Shown: positions 8,589 to 15,860 of the stretch, in pieces
How the letters are laid out: the number at the start of each line of letters is the position of its first letter
How positions within the stretch are numbered: the first letter of the stretch is position 1
NCBI RefSeq assembly: GCF_008271695.1
Contig: NZ_VKKY01000002.1
Location: forward strand, 310,001 to 374,000
Source of the DNA: Rufibacter hautae
GTDB taxonomy: Bacteria > Bacteroidota > Bacteroidia > Cytophagales > Hymenobacteraceae
Direction of reading: 5' to 3'
DNA length: 64,000 nucleotides
Made by a program: the position numbers and the translations under genes
The notes under the pieces: generated by a model
Told to the model about the DNA's origin: nothing
The model's database searches: none
The model's input: only the letters and a program-made list of their open reading frames with translations

Positions 8589-9423
8589 ATTGTACACCTA
8601 CCTCAACGAGGAATTTCAGCCGCTAGAGAGCACGTACCTGCACGTAAGCGACCTGGCCATCCAGCGCGGCTACGGCATTTTCGATTTCTTCAAGACCCAG
8701 CACGGGCACCCGCTTTTCCTGGATGATTATCTGGACCGATTCTACAACTCTGCCCAGCTCATGATGCTGGAAGTGCCGCTATCTGCCGAGGAACTGAAAG
8801 TCGCCATCACCCGCTTGATCCAGATGAACGGTTTGGCAGACTCGGGCGTGAAAATGATTCTGACCGGCGGATACTCAGAGAACGGCTACAACCCAGGTCC
8901 GTCCAATCTTCTTATGGTAGAGCAACCGCTCACGTTGCCCTCACCTGAGCAACTTGCCGCCGGCATCAAAATCATTACCCATGAATACGTGCGAGAACTA
9001 GCCGAGGCCAAGACCATCAACTACACCATGGGCATCCGGCTCATCCAGAAAGTAAAACAGCAGGGTGCCGATGACGTGCTTTACCACCAGAACGGCGTGG
9101 TATCTGAATTCCCGCGCAGCAACTTCTTCCTAGTAAAGGCAGACAATACCCTTGTAACCCCGGCCAAGGATGTGCTTAAGGGCATTACCCGCAAAAACGT
9201 GCTGGAAATAGCCGCCCGAAAATACAACGTAGAGGAAGGCACCGTAACCCTGCAAGACCTCGCCCAAGCCAAGGAGGCGTTCATGACCAGCACCACCAAA
9301 CGCATTCTACCCATTGTAGCCGTAGAAGGCAAATTGGTGGGGAATGGAAAGCCCGGTGAAGTGTCTTTGGACTTGTTGCAGGAACTTGTTCAATTAGAAG
9401 AAGCGCAGGCAGGAGTCTTGTAG
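8572..9423 (+). CDS. Class IV aminotransferase (BCAT/D-amino acid aminotransferase-like)
   Basis: This 283-residue fold-type IV PLP enzyme has the family length. LQGxG-type N-terminal landmarks are present (AIQRGYGIFDFFK, residues 31-43), and EAKTINYTMGIRLIQ near 145-160 carries the probable PLP lysine. GVVSEFPRSNFFLV near 180 and ITRKNVLEIA near 205 match the conserved PLP phosphate-binding regions. The sequence alone does not separate branched-chain, D-alanine and aminodeoxychorismate lyase activities. The start codon lies inside the preceding peptidase gene (17-bp overlap), indicating an operon and possibly translational coupling. No signal peptide is seen, so it is cytoplasmic while its partner is exported. 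Confidence 0.87.
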   Translation: MSSDHRLYTYLNEEFQPLESTYLHVSDLAIQRGYGIFDFFKTQHGHPLFLDDYLDRFYNSAQLMMLEVPLSAEELKVAITRLIQMNGLADSGVKMILTGGYSENGYNPGPSNLLMVEQPLTLPSPEQLAAGIKIITHEYVRELAEAKTINYTMGIRLIQKVKQQGADDVLYHQNGVVSEFPRSNFFLVKADNTLVTPAKDVLKGITRKNVLEIAARKYNVEEGTVTLQDLAQAKEAFMTSTTKRILPIVAVEGKLVGNGKPGEVSLDLLQELVQLEEAQAGVL

Positions 9424-9498
9424 CTTGCTGGTATTAGGGAGTCAAAAGCCTTCTTAAAAGTGAGGACTCTGCAATACCGCCAATTGCGTCCAATAAAT

Positions 9499-9540
9499 GC
9501 AGACTCTCCCCTTGAGGGGAGCGAAGAGGGGAGAGTCTGC
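9499..9540. repeat. CTCCCCTTGAGGGGAG-type hairpin repeat, left copy
   Basis: A 14-bp perfect stem GCAGACTCTCCCCT/AGGGGAGAGTCTGC encloses TGAGGGGAGCGAAG. It shares a CTCTCCCCTTGAGGGGAG core with the inverted copy at 9628-9664. It may also act as a terminator for the aminotransferase gene. Confidence 0.65.
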
Positions 9541-9627
9541 TGGTTTGTAGAATGCTGATTTTCATTTCAATCAGTTTAGAAGTGAAAAGCTGGATTGCAT
9601 AGATGGAATGCGTGCTCTCCTGTGTAA

Positions 9628-9664
9628 ACACCCCTCTTTATCTCCCCTCAAGGGGAGAGTTTGC
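9628..9664. repeat. CTCCCCTTGAGGGGAG-type repeat, right copy (inverted)
   Basis: On the minus strand it reads GCAAACTCTCCCCTTGAGGG and continues into GAGATAAAGAGGGGTGT. It is oriented opposite to the 9499 copy, so the pair brackets about 87 bp of unannotated sequence. Confidence 0.6.
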
Positions 9665-9723
9665 TTTAAAGAAGCGTAATCGAAAATTTTAAAGCCAGTT
9701 CTTCAGGTGCTGGAAACAAGTAA

Positions 9724-9781
9724 AAAACCTCCCTGTTTAGGGGCTGTTTTTATGAAAACAGCCCCTAAACAGGGAGGTTTT
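9724..9781. terminator. Perfect extended palindrome (copy 5), bidirectional terminator
   Basis: Two 27-bp arms (AAAACCTCCCTGTTTAGGGG.. and its exact complement) surround TATG. The core GTTTAGGGGCTGTTTT belongs to the dispersed family. It ends in TTTTGTTT on the plus strand, lies 37 bp past the xylanase stop on the minus strand and is positioned to stop both converging transcripts. Confidence 0.78.
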
Positions 9782-9818
9782 GTTTGGGCCAAATACAACC
9801 CCTAACCTTAAAAAATTA

Positions 9819-10946
9819 CTACTTCTTTGCCACCGACTGCACAATGGCTTGGAAAGCAGGCTTAGGCTGGTAGTTGCGGTCGAAGATGAGGGGGTAACTG
9901 GTGCGGCCTTTGATGGGCCAGTCGTTGAGCCAGGAATCCGCGTCGGTTACGCCCCAGAAAGTTACGCGGGTGATTTTGTCTCTGTGCTTGTGGAACAGCG
10001 CGAAGAGCTCGGCGTAGCGTTTGGCCAGTTTCTGTTGTACCTCCTCAGGCAGGCCCGTGGTGTACACGTTGTATTTCTGGTCGAAGACAAAGGTGGCGTC
10101 AATGTCCGCGCCCTGGCGGTTGCTGGGGTTAGGAAGCACGTCAATGTCCAGCTCGGTGAACATCACTTTGCCTACTTTGGAGAACTTGAGGATGCTTTCC
10201 TCAATCTGCTGGATGGAGGGGTGCTCCAGGCCGTAGTGCCCCTGCATGCCAATGCCGGTTACCTTCAAGCCTTTCGCCTGCAGGCTTTTCACCAGTTTCA
10301 CGGCGCCATCGGCTTTGGCAGACTTCCAGAGGTTGTAGTCATTGTAGTACAGCTCGGCTTTGGGATCGGCTTTCTGGACGGTGGCAAAAGCGTTGGACAG
10401 GAAATCCTCCCCGGCGATCTTGTACCACTTGCTTTGCCGCATGGTGCCGTCATCGTTAAGGGCCTCGTTTACCACATCCCAGCCGTTGATCTGGCCTTTG
10501 TACCGACCAGCTACGGTGGTGATATGCTCGGCTTGGCGCTTCAAAAGCTGTTCTTTGGAAGCAGGCTTGCCGGGCTCCGCTTCAAAAACCCAATCGGGGG
10601 TTTGCTGGTGCCAGGTCAGGGTGTGGCCCACAATGAACAGTTTGTGCTTTTTGCCCAGCGCCACGTAATCATCGGCGGGCTTGAAGTTATACTTGTCTGG
10701 TTGCGGATGCACGTTCCCCCACTTGAGTAAGTTTTCCGGGGTGATGGTGCTGAAGTGCTTTGAGATGATCGCCTCGGCTTTGGGGTCTTTGCCGCTGGCC
10801 TGCTGGTAGTTCAGGGCCGCGCCCACGTAGAAATCATCCTTGAACACCTGTTTCAGCGAGGGCTCTTCTTGGTTTACCGTGGTGGCCACGCAACCCAGGA
10901 CCGCAAAGGCAACCCCGGCCGCGAGTATGAATCTGTTTTTTCTCAT
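9819..10946 (-). CDS. GH10 endo-1,4-beta-xylanase, lipoprotein
   Basis: This 375-residue GH10 enzyme cuts the xylan backbone with retention of configuration. I chose the ATG at 10946 (MRKNRF) because it yields a lipoprotein signal ending in VLGC, and because the in-frame ATG at 11009 would place the operator at 10988-11003 inside the coding sequence. Landmarks are TPENLLKWGNVHP near 65, VGHTLTWHQQTPDW near 100, WDVVNEALND near 160 with the acid/base Glu, and FTELDIDV near 262 with the nucleophile Glu. It is a single-domain enzyme with no carbohydrate-binding module, probably on the cell surface, making oligomers for SusCD. It is the last gene on the minus arm of the xylan locus and has its own operator. 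Confidence 0.95.
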   Translation of the reverse strand: MRKNRFILAAGVAFAVLGCVATTVNQEEPSLKQVFKDDFYVGAALNYQQASGKDPKAEAIISKHFSTITPENLLKWGNVHPQPDKYNFKPADDYVALGKKHKLFIVGHTLTWHQQTPDWVFEAEPGKPASKEQLLKRQAEHITTVAGRYKGQINGWDVVNEALNDDGTMRQSKWYKIAGEDFLSNAFATVQKADPKAELYYNDYNLWKSAKADGAVKLVKSLQAKGLKVTGIGMQGHYGLEHPSIQQIEESILKFSKVGKVMFTELDIDVLPNPSNRQGADIDATFVFDQKYNVYTTGLPEEVQQKLAKRYAELFALFHKHRDKITRVTFWGVTDADSWLNDWPIKGRTSYPLIFDRNYQPKPAFQAIVQSVAKK

Positions 10947-10987
10947 GGGCTTCGTATTCAATCTACTGTTAGATTTTGTAATAATAA

Positions 10988-11003
10988 ATGCCAACGTTGG
11001 CAT
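10988..11003. promoter_or_regulatory. LacI-family operator upstream of the xylanase gene
   Basis: ATGCCAACGTTGGCAT is a perfect 16-bp palindrome with the CG centre typical of LacI-family sites. With flanks (10986-11006) it is identical over 21 bp to the site upstream of xylBA at 34793-34813. It lies about 42 bp upstream of the xylanase start codon, so repression by the regulator encoded at 35100 is inferred. Confidence 0.78.
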
Positions 11004-11046
11004 AATCAAATAAAGTTCTAAGAATCTTCAAAAGGAAGGTAATTTT

Positions 11047-11092
11047 CACCCGTTTCAGACCTGAATTTGTAAAAACAGGCCTGAAACGGGTG
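11047..11092 (-). terminator. Hairpin after the SDR gene (palindrome copy 6)
   Basis: CACCCGTTTCAG pairs with CTGAAACGGGTG, with a further CCTG/CAGG pairing inside. It belongs to the dispersed palindrome family with added outer arms and lies 29 bp past the SDR stop codon, before the xylanase promoter. Confidence 0.6.
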
Positions 11093-11121
11093 AGCTGATT
11101 AACCTGATGAAAATAAGGGAT

Positions 11122-11880
11122 TTAGAACCCGATGGAGTTGCCTCCGTCCACCGGTAACACCGTACCCGTCACGTATTTGGCGCCTTCAGAGGAGAGGAAG
11201 TACACGGCGTCGGCGACATCGGCGGGCGTGCCCAGTTTACCCATGGGCGTGCGGCCCATGACCTTGTTCTTGCGCTCTGGGTCGTTGTTCAGGGCAGTGG
11301 CCGACATGGCGGTGGCGATGAAACCAGGCGCCACGCAGTTCACCCGAATGCCGTTGGGCGACAATTCGGTAGCCATGGCCCGCGTCATGCCCTCAATCGC
11401 CGATTTGGAGGCGGTGTAGGCAATCACTTTGGGCAGGCCGTACTGCGAGGCCATGGAGCTGATGTTCACAATGGCGCCGGCACCCAGCGGCAGCATGGTT
11501 TTCACCACCTCGCGGCTCAGCGCGAAAACGGCGGTCACATTCGTGAGCAGGATGCGCTGGAATTCCTCATCGGTCACTTCCTCAAAGTTCTTCTTCAGGT
11601 TGATGCCCGCATTGTTCACCAAAATATCGATTCTGCCATGCTCTCGGCTGATCTGCTCCACCAGGGCAGGGATGCCCGAAAGGTCGCTCAGGTCATGTGA
11701 AATGGTCACGCACAGTTCCCCGAAGGCCTCTCTGGCGCTGGCGAGTTTCTGCTCATCGCGGCCAATGACAATGGTTTTGATGTTCTCCTGGATGAATTTC
11801 TCTACAATGGCCAGGCCTATGCCTGAACCGCCGCCCGTCACAATGGCTGTTTTGGTTGCTTGTGTGGTGTCTTGGGTCAT
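11122..11880 (-). CDS. SDR-family NAD(P)-dependent oxidoreductase, candidate fructuronate reductase
   Basis: This 252-residue classical short-chain dehydrogenase has the nucleotide-binding TGGGSGIG at 15-22, NNAGIN near 88, catalytic Ser near 139 (NISSMAS) and YTASKSA near 152-158. It ends VDGGNS as usual for the family. It is cytoplasmic and lies 22 bp downstream of GH67 in an operon. The locus encodes UxaC and UxuA but no classical long-chain mannitol-dehydrogenase-type UxuB. Bacillus subtilis UxuB (YjmF) is an SDR enzyme, so fructuronate to mannonate reduction is a reasonable assignment. A gluconate or other sugar-acid dehydrogenase role is equally compatible with the sequence alone. Confidence 0.85.
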   Translation of the reverse strand: MTQDTTQATKTAIVTGGGSGIGLAIVEKFIQENIKTIVIGRDEQKLASAREAFGELCVTISHDLSDLSGIPALVEQISREHGRIDILVNNAGINLKKNFEEVTDEEFQRILLTNVTAVFALSREVVKTMLPLGAGAIVNISSMASQYGLPKVIAYTASKSAIEGMTRAMATELSPNGIRVNCVAPGFIATAMSATALNNDPERKNKVMGRTPMGKLGTPADVADAVYFLSSEGAKYVTGTVLPVDGGNSIGF

Positions 11881-11902
11881 GTTTTCTCTTGTTAATGCTG
11901 TA

Positions 11903-14071
11903 TCAGATACCCGGGGCGAATTTGGGCTCTATTTTCATATACTCCTCTAAAGTACCCTGGGGTTTTTCCAACTCCTGCGGAATTGGCCGCTTGGAGAACG
12001 TCTGGAAGTACAGAAGGCAGGCATCGCGCCACCAGCGGGCGTCTTTCTCCTGGATGTCCAGGTACTGCTTCACCTGCTCGTACCTTTCCTTGTCTACCTG
12101 GCCGGCCAGCGAGTTCCAGGTTTTCTGCATGGCTCTTACCGAGTCTACACCGCCGGAGTAGCGGTAGCACAGCTCATCCCACAGCGTGCGGCCCGATTTG
12201 GTTTTCGCGTCCCAGGCCACGTGGTGGAACCACAGCAGCACTTCCTCGGGGCAAGTAGCGGGGTTGCCCCACATGGCCTGCACCTCGGGTGCGTATTGTG
12301 ACAGTGCGTTGCTGCCGGTTTTGGTGCGGTCAAACCCGATGCCTTTCTCGTCGGCGCGGTGGTAGTACACCGATGTCCAGTCGGCGCGGGGTTTGTCTTT
12401 GATCCAGGGACCAGGTCCGTAGTGGTGGCTCCAGCCCATGAGGTGGTGCAGGCCCATGGGGGTCATGTAATTCACCACCGCCTCGCGCGAGCCCATCATC
12501 ATCTGCTTTATAGGAGCCACTTGGGAAGGAGCGTTGGAGAAGGTCATCTTGATCCATTCCTCGGCGATGCCCTCTGAGGTCAATTCATGGTCCCAGGCCA
12601 GGCGGCCGAAGGCGTACCAGTTGGCTTGCCCAAACGGATGGCTTGTCCAATTCCTGTCGTTCCCGATGTTGGAGACGCCGGCCATGCCGGAGATGGGGTG
12701 GTTGTCCAAAGAGCCGTCCACTATTTTGCCCGCGGTGGAGCCTTTGCCTTTGGCGTAGGTATCAGCGGCCAGGGTTTCCTTGAACATAGGCGCCAAATAC
12801 GCCAGGTGCGTGCCCTGGCCCAGGTATTCCTGCGTGATCTGGAACTCCATCATGAGCGGGGTTTTGGGCATGGCCCCAAACAGCGGGTGGAACGGCTCGC
12901 GCGGCTGGAAATCAATGGCGCCGTTCTTCACCTGCACCAGCACGTTACCCTGGAAAGTGCCGTCCAGCGGCTTGAACTCGGTGTAGGCTTGTTTGTGGCG
13001 GTCATCGGGCACGTTGTTGTCATACACGAAGGCGCGCCACATCACAATGCCGCCTTTTGGCGCCAGCACCTCGGCCAGCATGTTGGCACCGTCGGCGTGG
13101 GAGCGTTTGTAGTTCTGTGGACCCGGTTGTCCCTCTGAATTGGCCTTCACCGTGAATCCCCCGAAATCTGGGATGTAGGTATAAATCTCGTCCACCTTGC
13201 TTTTCCACCAGGCTCTCACCGCAGGGTCCAGCGGATCGGCGGTCTTGAGTTTCCCGATTTCAATGGGCGAGCTGAAGCGGGCGGTCAGGTAGACTTTGAT
13301 GCCGTACGGCCGGAACGCATCTGCCAAAGCTTTCACTTTCGCCAGGTACTCCGGCGTGAGCACCAGCGAGTTGGCGTTCACGTTGGTGAGCACGGTGCCG
13401 TTGATCCCGATGGAGGCGTTGGCGCGGGCGTAGTCAAGGTAGCGCTGGTCAATGTAGTCAGGGAGTTTGTGCCAGTCCCAGATGGAAAATCCGGCGTAGC
13501 CGCGCTCTACGGTGCGGTCCAGGTTATCCCAGTGATTCAGTATCCGCAGTTTGGTTTTGGGGCTGCTAGTTACGTTGAGCGCCTCCAGGCTTTGCTGGGT
13601 TTGCAGCAAACGCAGAAGATGGAAAGTGCCGTACAGAACCCCTTTCTCCGAATTGGCCGCAATAACGGTATAGGCGTTTCCTTTGTGTTTTTGCGAAAGC
13701 AGCAGAAAACCCTCCTGCCCGATGTCCTTTAATCTTTGGTCCAGCCCCAGGTCTTTGATAAGCGGCGAGGTGGTTGGCGTACCGACCACCAACCCTCCTT
13801 TTTTGGAAGCTTGGTCAGACACCGTCACCTTAGAACCCAGAAGCCCACTTAGACCCATTTCCAATTCGTCTTTCACTACCGTCAGGGTAGGTGAGGTGCC
13901 CTGTACCACCACTTCGCCCAAGCTTTTGCGGTATTGCTTCAGGAGGTCCTTGTTCTGCAGCAGGTCATAGCGTTGCCACAGGCGGTAACCATCCTCGGCG
14001 TGGGAGGGCAGTTGGCTAAGAAAAAGGACCACCAGCAGGGCGAAACGGAAAAGGTTCTTGCTTAGGTTCAT
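11903..14071 (-). CDS. GH67 alpha-glucuronidase
   Basis: This 722-residue enzyme removes (4-O-methyl-)glucuronic acid from the non-reducing end of xylo-oligomers by inversion. I prefer the ATG at 14071 over the TTG two codons upstream. A signal peptide covers about 1-25 (ending SHA), pointing to the periplasm. GH67 features include the N-terminal GH67N domain, VERGYAGFSIWDW near 150, FGGFTVKANSEGQPGPQNY near 310 and IVMWRAFVYDNN near 348; the C-terminal part includes HHYGPGPW near 545. Length is normal. It is the first gene of an operon with the SDR gene and is preceded by a LacI gene in the same orientation. It complements GH115, which can act on internal glucuronosyl branches. Confidence 0.94.
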   Translation of the reverse strand: MNLSKNLFRFALLVVLFLSQLPSHAEDGYRLWQRYDLLQNKDLLKQYRKSLGEVVVQGTSPTLTVVKDELEMGLSGLLGSKVTVSDQASKKGGLVVGTPTTSPLIKDLGLDQRLKDIGQEGFLLLSQKHKGNAYTVIAANSEKGVLYGTFHLLRLLQTQQSLEALNVTSSPKTKLRILNHWDNLDRTVERGYAGFSIWDWHKLPDYIDQRYLDYARANASIGINGTVLTNVNANSLVLTPEYLAKVKALADAFRPYGIKVYLTARFSSPIEIGKLKTADPLDPAVRAWWKSKVDEIYTYIPDFGGFTVKANSEGQPGPQNYKRSHADGANMLAEVLAPKGGIVMWRAFVYDNNVPDDRHKQAYTEFKPLDGTFQGNVLVQVKNGAIDFQPREPFHPLFGAMPKTPLMMEFQITQEYLGQGTHLAYLAPMFKETLAADTYAKGKGSTAGKIVDGSLDNHPISGMAGVSNIGNDRNWTSHPFGQANWYAFGRLAWDHELTSEGIAEEWIKMTFSNAPSQVAPIKQMMMGSREAVVNYMTPMGLHHLMGWSHHYGPGPWIKDKPRADWTSVYYHRADEKGIGFDRTKTGSNALSQYAPEVQAMWGNPATCPEEVLLWFHHVAWDAKTKSGRTLWDELCYRYSGGVDSVRAMQKTWNSLAGQVDKERYEQVKQYLDIQEKDARWWRDACLLYFQTFSKRPIPQELEKPQGTLEEYMKIEPKFAPGI

Positions 14072-14107
14072 AGGCAAAGGGGAGGTTTGTCAGGTTGGCG
14101 TTGGGGT

Positions 14108-14147
14108 TGTTTCAGGGCTGTTTTAAGTAAATCGGGCTTAAAACAGC
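14108..14147. repeat. Dispersed palindrome, copy 7
   Basis: GTTTCAGGGCTGTTTT and CGGGCTTAAAACAG with a longer unpaired centre; between the LacI and GH67 genes, where it may act as a terminator for LacI. Confidence 0.55.
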
Positions 14148-14225
14148 ATGTTGTATTATTTAGAAAAAGAGTCAGTCGCCATTTCCTTAGGTACTTTGGG
14201 TCAGGAGAGATGGCGCCGAGTTCTT

Positions 14226-15278
14226 TTACATGATAATGGCTTTTTTCTTATTGCTGGCTTTGCTTTTCAGGGAAGACTCCCGGATGATGAGTTCAGACCG
14301 AAGATGGATGGTGTTGCCGGGAATCCGCTCGCCGGTGCCGTTCATCTGTACCAGCAGCACCTTCAACGCCACTTCGCCCATTTCCTGGCCGGGGTAATTG
14401 ACGGTGGTCAGGTTGGGCTCAATCACCCGCGAGATAGCGTCATTGTTGAACCCAATCACTGCCATGTCTTTGGGGATGGAGATACCGGCTTTCTTCAAGG
14501 CTTTGATGCAACTGACCGCACAAAGATCATTAGAAACGAAGATGCCATCGGGGAGCGGGTTCATCCGGAGGATCTGCTGAGCCGCTTCTATCCCCGCTTC
14601 TTCCGTCATTTGGCTGATGAGCACATTGGTTTCTACAAAAGGCAGATCATGGTCCACCAGCGCGTATTTGTAGCCTTTGAGGCGGTCTGTGTACACGTTC
14701 CTTTTGAGGTTACCCGTGATGTGCACAATGTTGGTGCAACCCTGCTCAATCAGGTGCGAGGTGGCTTTGTAGGCCGCCTGCAGGTTGTCTATCACAATGC
14801 TGGTGCAGTCTTTATGGTCGGCCACGCGGTCATAGAAGATCACCGGAATGCCTTTGGCGATAAAGCTTTCAAAGTGGTCCAGGTTCTCGGTCTCAAAAGA
14901 CAGCGACACCAGCAGGCCGTCTACCCGGCTGTTGAACATGGTATTGGCATTGGCCTTCTCTTTATGGGCCGTCTCCAACGACTGGCTGATGATGAGGTTA
15001 TAGCCTTCCTCGTTGGCCACTTTCTCCATCCCCGCAATCACCGATGAATGGAAAGGACTGTCTAGCCGGGGTACGATCAGGCCGATGGTGTTGGTGCGCT
15101 GTTTCCGGAGGTTACTGGCGAACATGTTTGAACGATAGCCCATCTGGGAGGCTGCCTCAGATATGCGCTGCTTGGTCTTATGATTGACCGCCGGATGGTC
15201 GTTCAAAGCCCTGCTTACCGTGGTGGGAGAAAGGTCTAATTCTCGCGCTATATCATAAATGGTGATTTCCTTCTCCAT
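14226..15278 (-). CDS. LacI-family regulator of the SusCD/xylan operon
   Basis: This 350-residue repressor has an N-terminal LacI helix-turn-helix (ITIYDIARELDLSPTTVSRA, residues 5-24) and hinge, then a periplasmic-binding-protein-type sensor domain from IGLIVPRLDSPF near 63. Recognition-helix residues differ from those of the second LacI protein in this window (SPTTVSR versus TFSTVAR), which fits two different operators. It is divergent from susC across 582 bp. A palindrome at 15307-15323 lies just upstream of its probable -7 box, suggesting autorepression, and a related site lies on the susC side. The effector is probably a xylan-derived sugar; this is inferred from context. Confidence 0.88.
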   Translation of the reverse strand: MEKEITIYDIARELDLSPTTVSRALNDHPAVNHKTKQRISEAASQMGYRSNMFASNLRKQRTNTIGLIVPRLDSPFHSSVIAGMEKVANEEGYNLIISQSLETAHKEKANANTMFNSRVDGLLVSLSFETENLDHFESFIAKGIPVIFYDRVADHKDCTSIVIDNLQAAYKATSHLIEQGCTNIVHITGNLKRNVYTDRLKGYKYALVDHDLPFVETNVLISQMTEEAGIEAAQQILRMNPLPDGIFVSNDLCAVSCIKALKKAGISIPKDMAVIGFNNDAISRVIEPNLTTVNYPGQEMGEVALKVLLVQMNGTGERIPGNTIHLRSELIIRESSLKSKASNKKKAIIM

Positions 15279-15299
15279 GTGCGTCTAGTCGTTCGATAA

Positions 15300-15307
15300 C
15301 AAATATA
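15300..15307 (-). promoter_or_regulatory. -7 promoter box of the LacI gene
   Basis: On the minus strand this is TATATTTG, a full match to the Bacteroidota TAnnTTTG box, 22 bp before the ATG. A clear -33 TTTG box is not visible at the expected spacing. Confidence 0.5.
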
Positions 15308-15323
15308 TGAAATCGGTTTCAAT
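15307..15323. promoter_or_regulatory. LacI-type operator, site 1
   Basis: ATGAAATCGGTTTCAAT is a near-palindrome (TGAAA/TTTCA) with a CG centre, abutting the -7 box of the LacI gene. Autoregulation is inferred. Confidence 0.68.
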
Positions 15324-15377
15324 TTTTTAATGGTTCTAGTTTTTAATATATGCTTTTAATGCCAAACCCTTGCAGTT

Positions 15378-15413
15378 GTTTTATGCCTGTTTAAACAAAA
15401 ATGACCAGAAAAC
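15378..15413. repeat. Dispersed palindrome, copy 8
   Basis: GTTTTATGCCTGTTTA, AAC, AAAAATGACCAGAAAAC; a diverged copy in the LacI-susC intergenic region. Confidence 0.5.
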
Positions 15414-15582
15414 TTCAATTATAAGGGTGAAAGGTGCAATTATGAGGCATGGTGTGATAGGAAAAGTGATTTTGGACAATGTGACACAAGGAGCTTAAAT
15501 GCAAGAAAGAAACTAACAGGTCTTTTATTTCCATTTTTTGAAAAAGGTAATCAAAATCCAATCAGATATTTTGAAAAAAATT

Positions 15583-15599
15583 ATGAAATCGGTTGCAAT
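15583..15599. promoter_or_regulatory. LacI-type operator, site 2 (susC side)
   Basis: ATGAAATCGGTTGCAAT differs from site 1 at one position. It lies 262 bp upstream of the susC start codon, so the promoter it controls probably gives a long leader. Confidence 0.65.
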
Positions 15600-15641
15600 G
15601 TTTGAAAATAATATTCAAGTTTGTGAAGAGCATAGGAGAGG

Positions 15642-15661
15642 ATGGGAGTTTTAACTCCCAT
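15642..15661 (+). promoter_or_regulatory. Perfect hairpin in the probable susC leader
   Basis: ATGGGAGTT and AACTCCCAT pair perfectly across TT. The hairpin is about 200 bp upstream of susC and lacks a T-run, so it is not an ordinary terminator. A role in leader stability or as a protein site is possible but unproven. Confidence 0.4.
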
Positions 15662-15860
15662 AATGCAAGGACGAAGAGCATGTATTGATGTCTTTTCCCA
15701 AACAAAAATTGCCGATAATCCAGATGGATGTGCTCAGGAATGGAGAGAGAAGGCGAACCCTGGGTTGCTCCTGGGAAGCCTTAAAGCATAGTGAATACCC
15801 CAATTCTTACTTGAACATATACTTTCCCTTAACCGCACATTCAACTTAAAAATCTTATGT

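Larger units (their letters stand above)
9424..9818. other. Convergent intergenic region with two repeat families
   Basis: No gene is supported between the aminotransferase and the xylanase. The stretch holds an inverted pair of CTCCCCTTGAGGGGAG-type repeats and one perfect extended palindrome. Confidence 0.7.
15279..15860. other. Divergent regulatory region between LacI and susC
   Basis: This 582-bp AT-rich stretch contains no gene. It holds two LacI-type operators, a LacI promoter box, one diverged dispersed palindrome and a hairpin in the probable susC leader. The susC promoter itself could not be placed. Confidence 0.7.
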
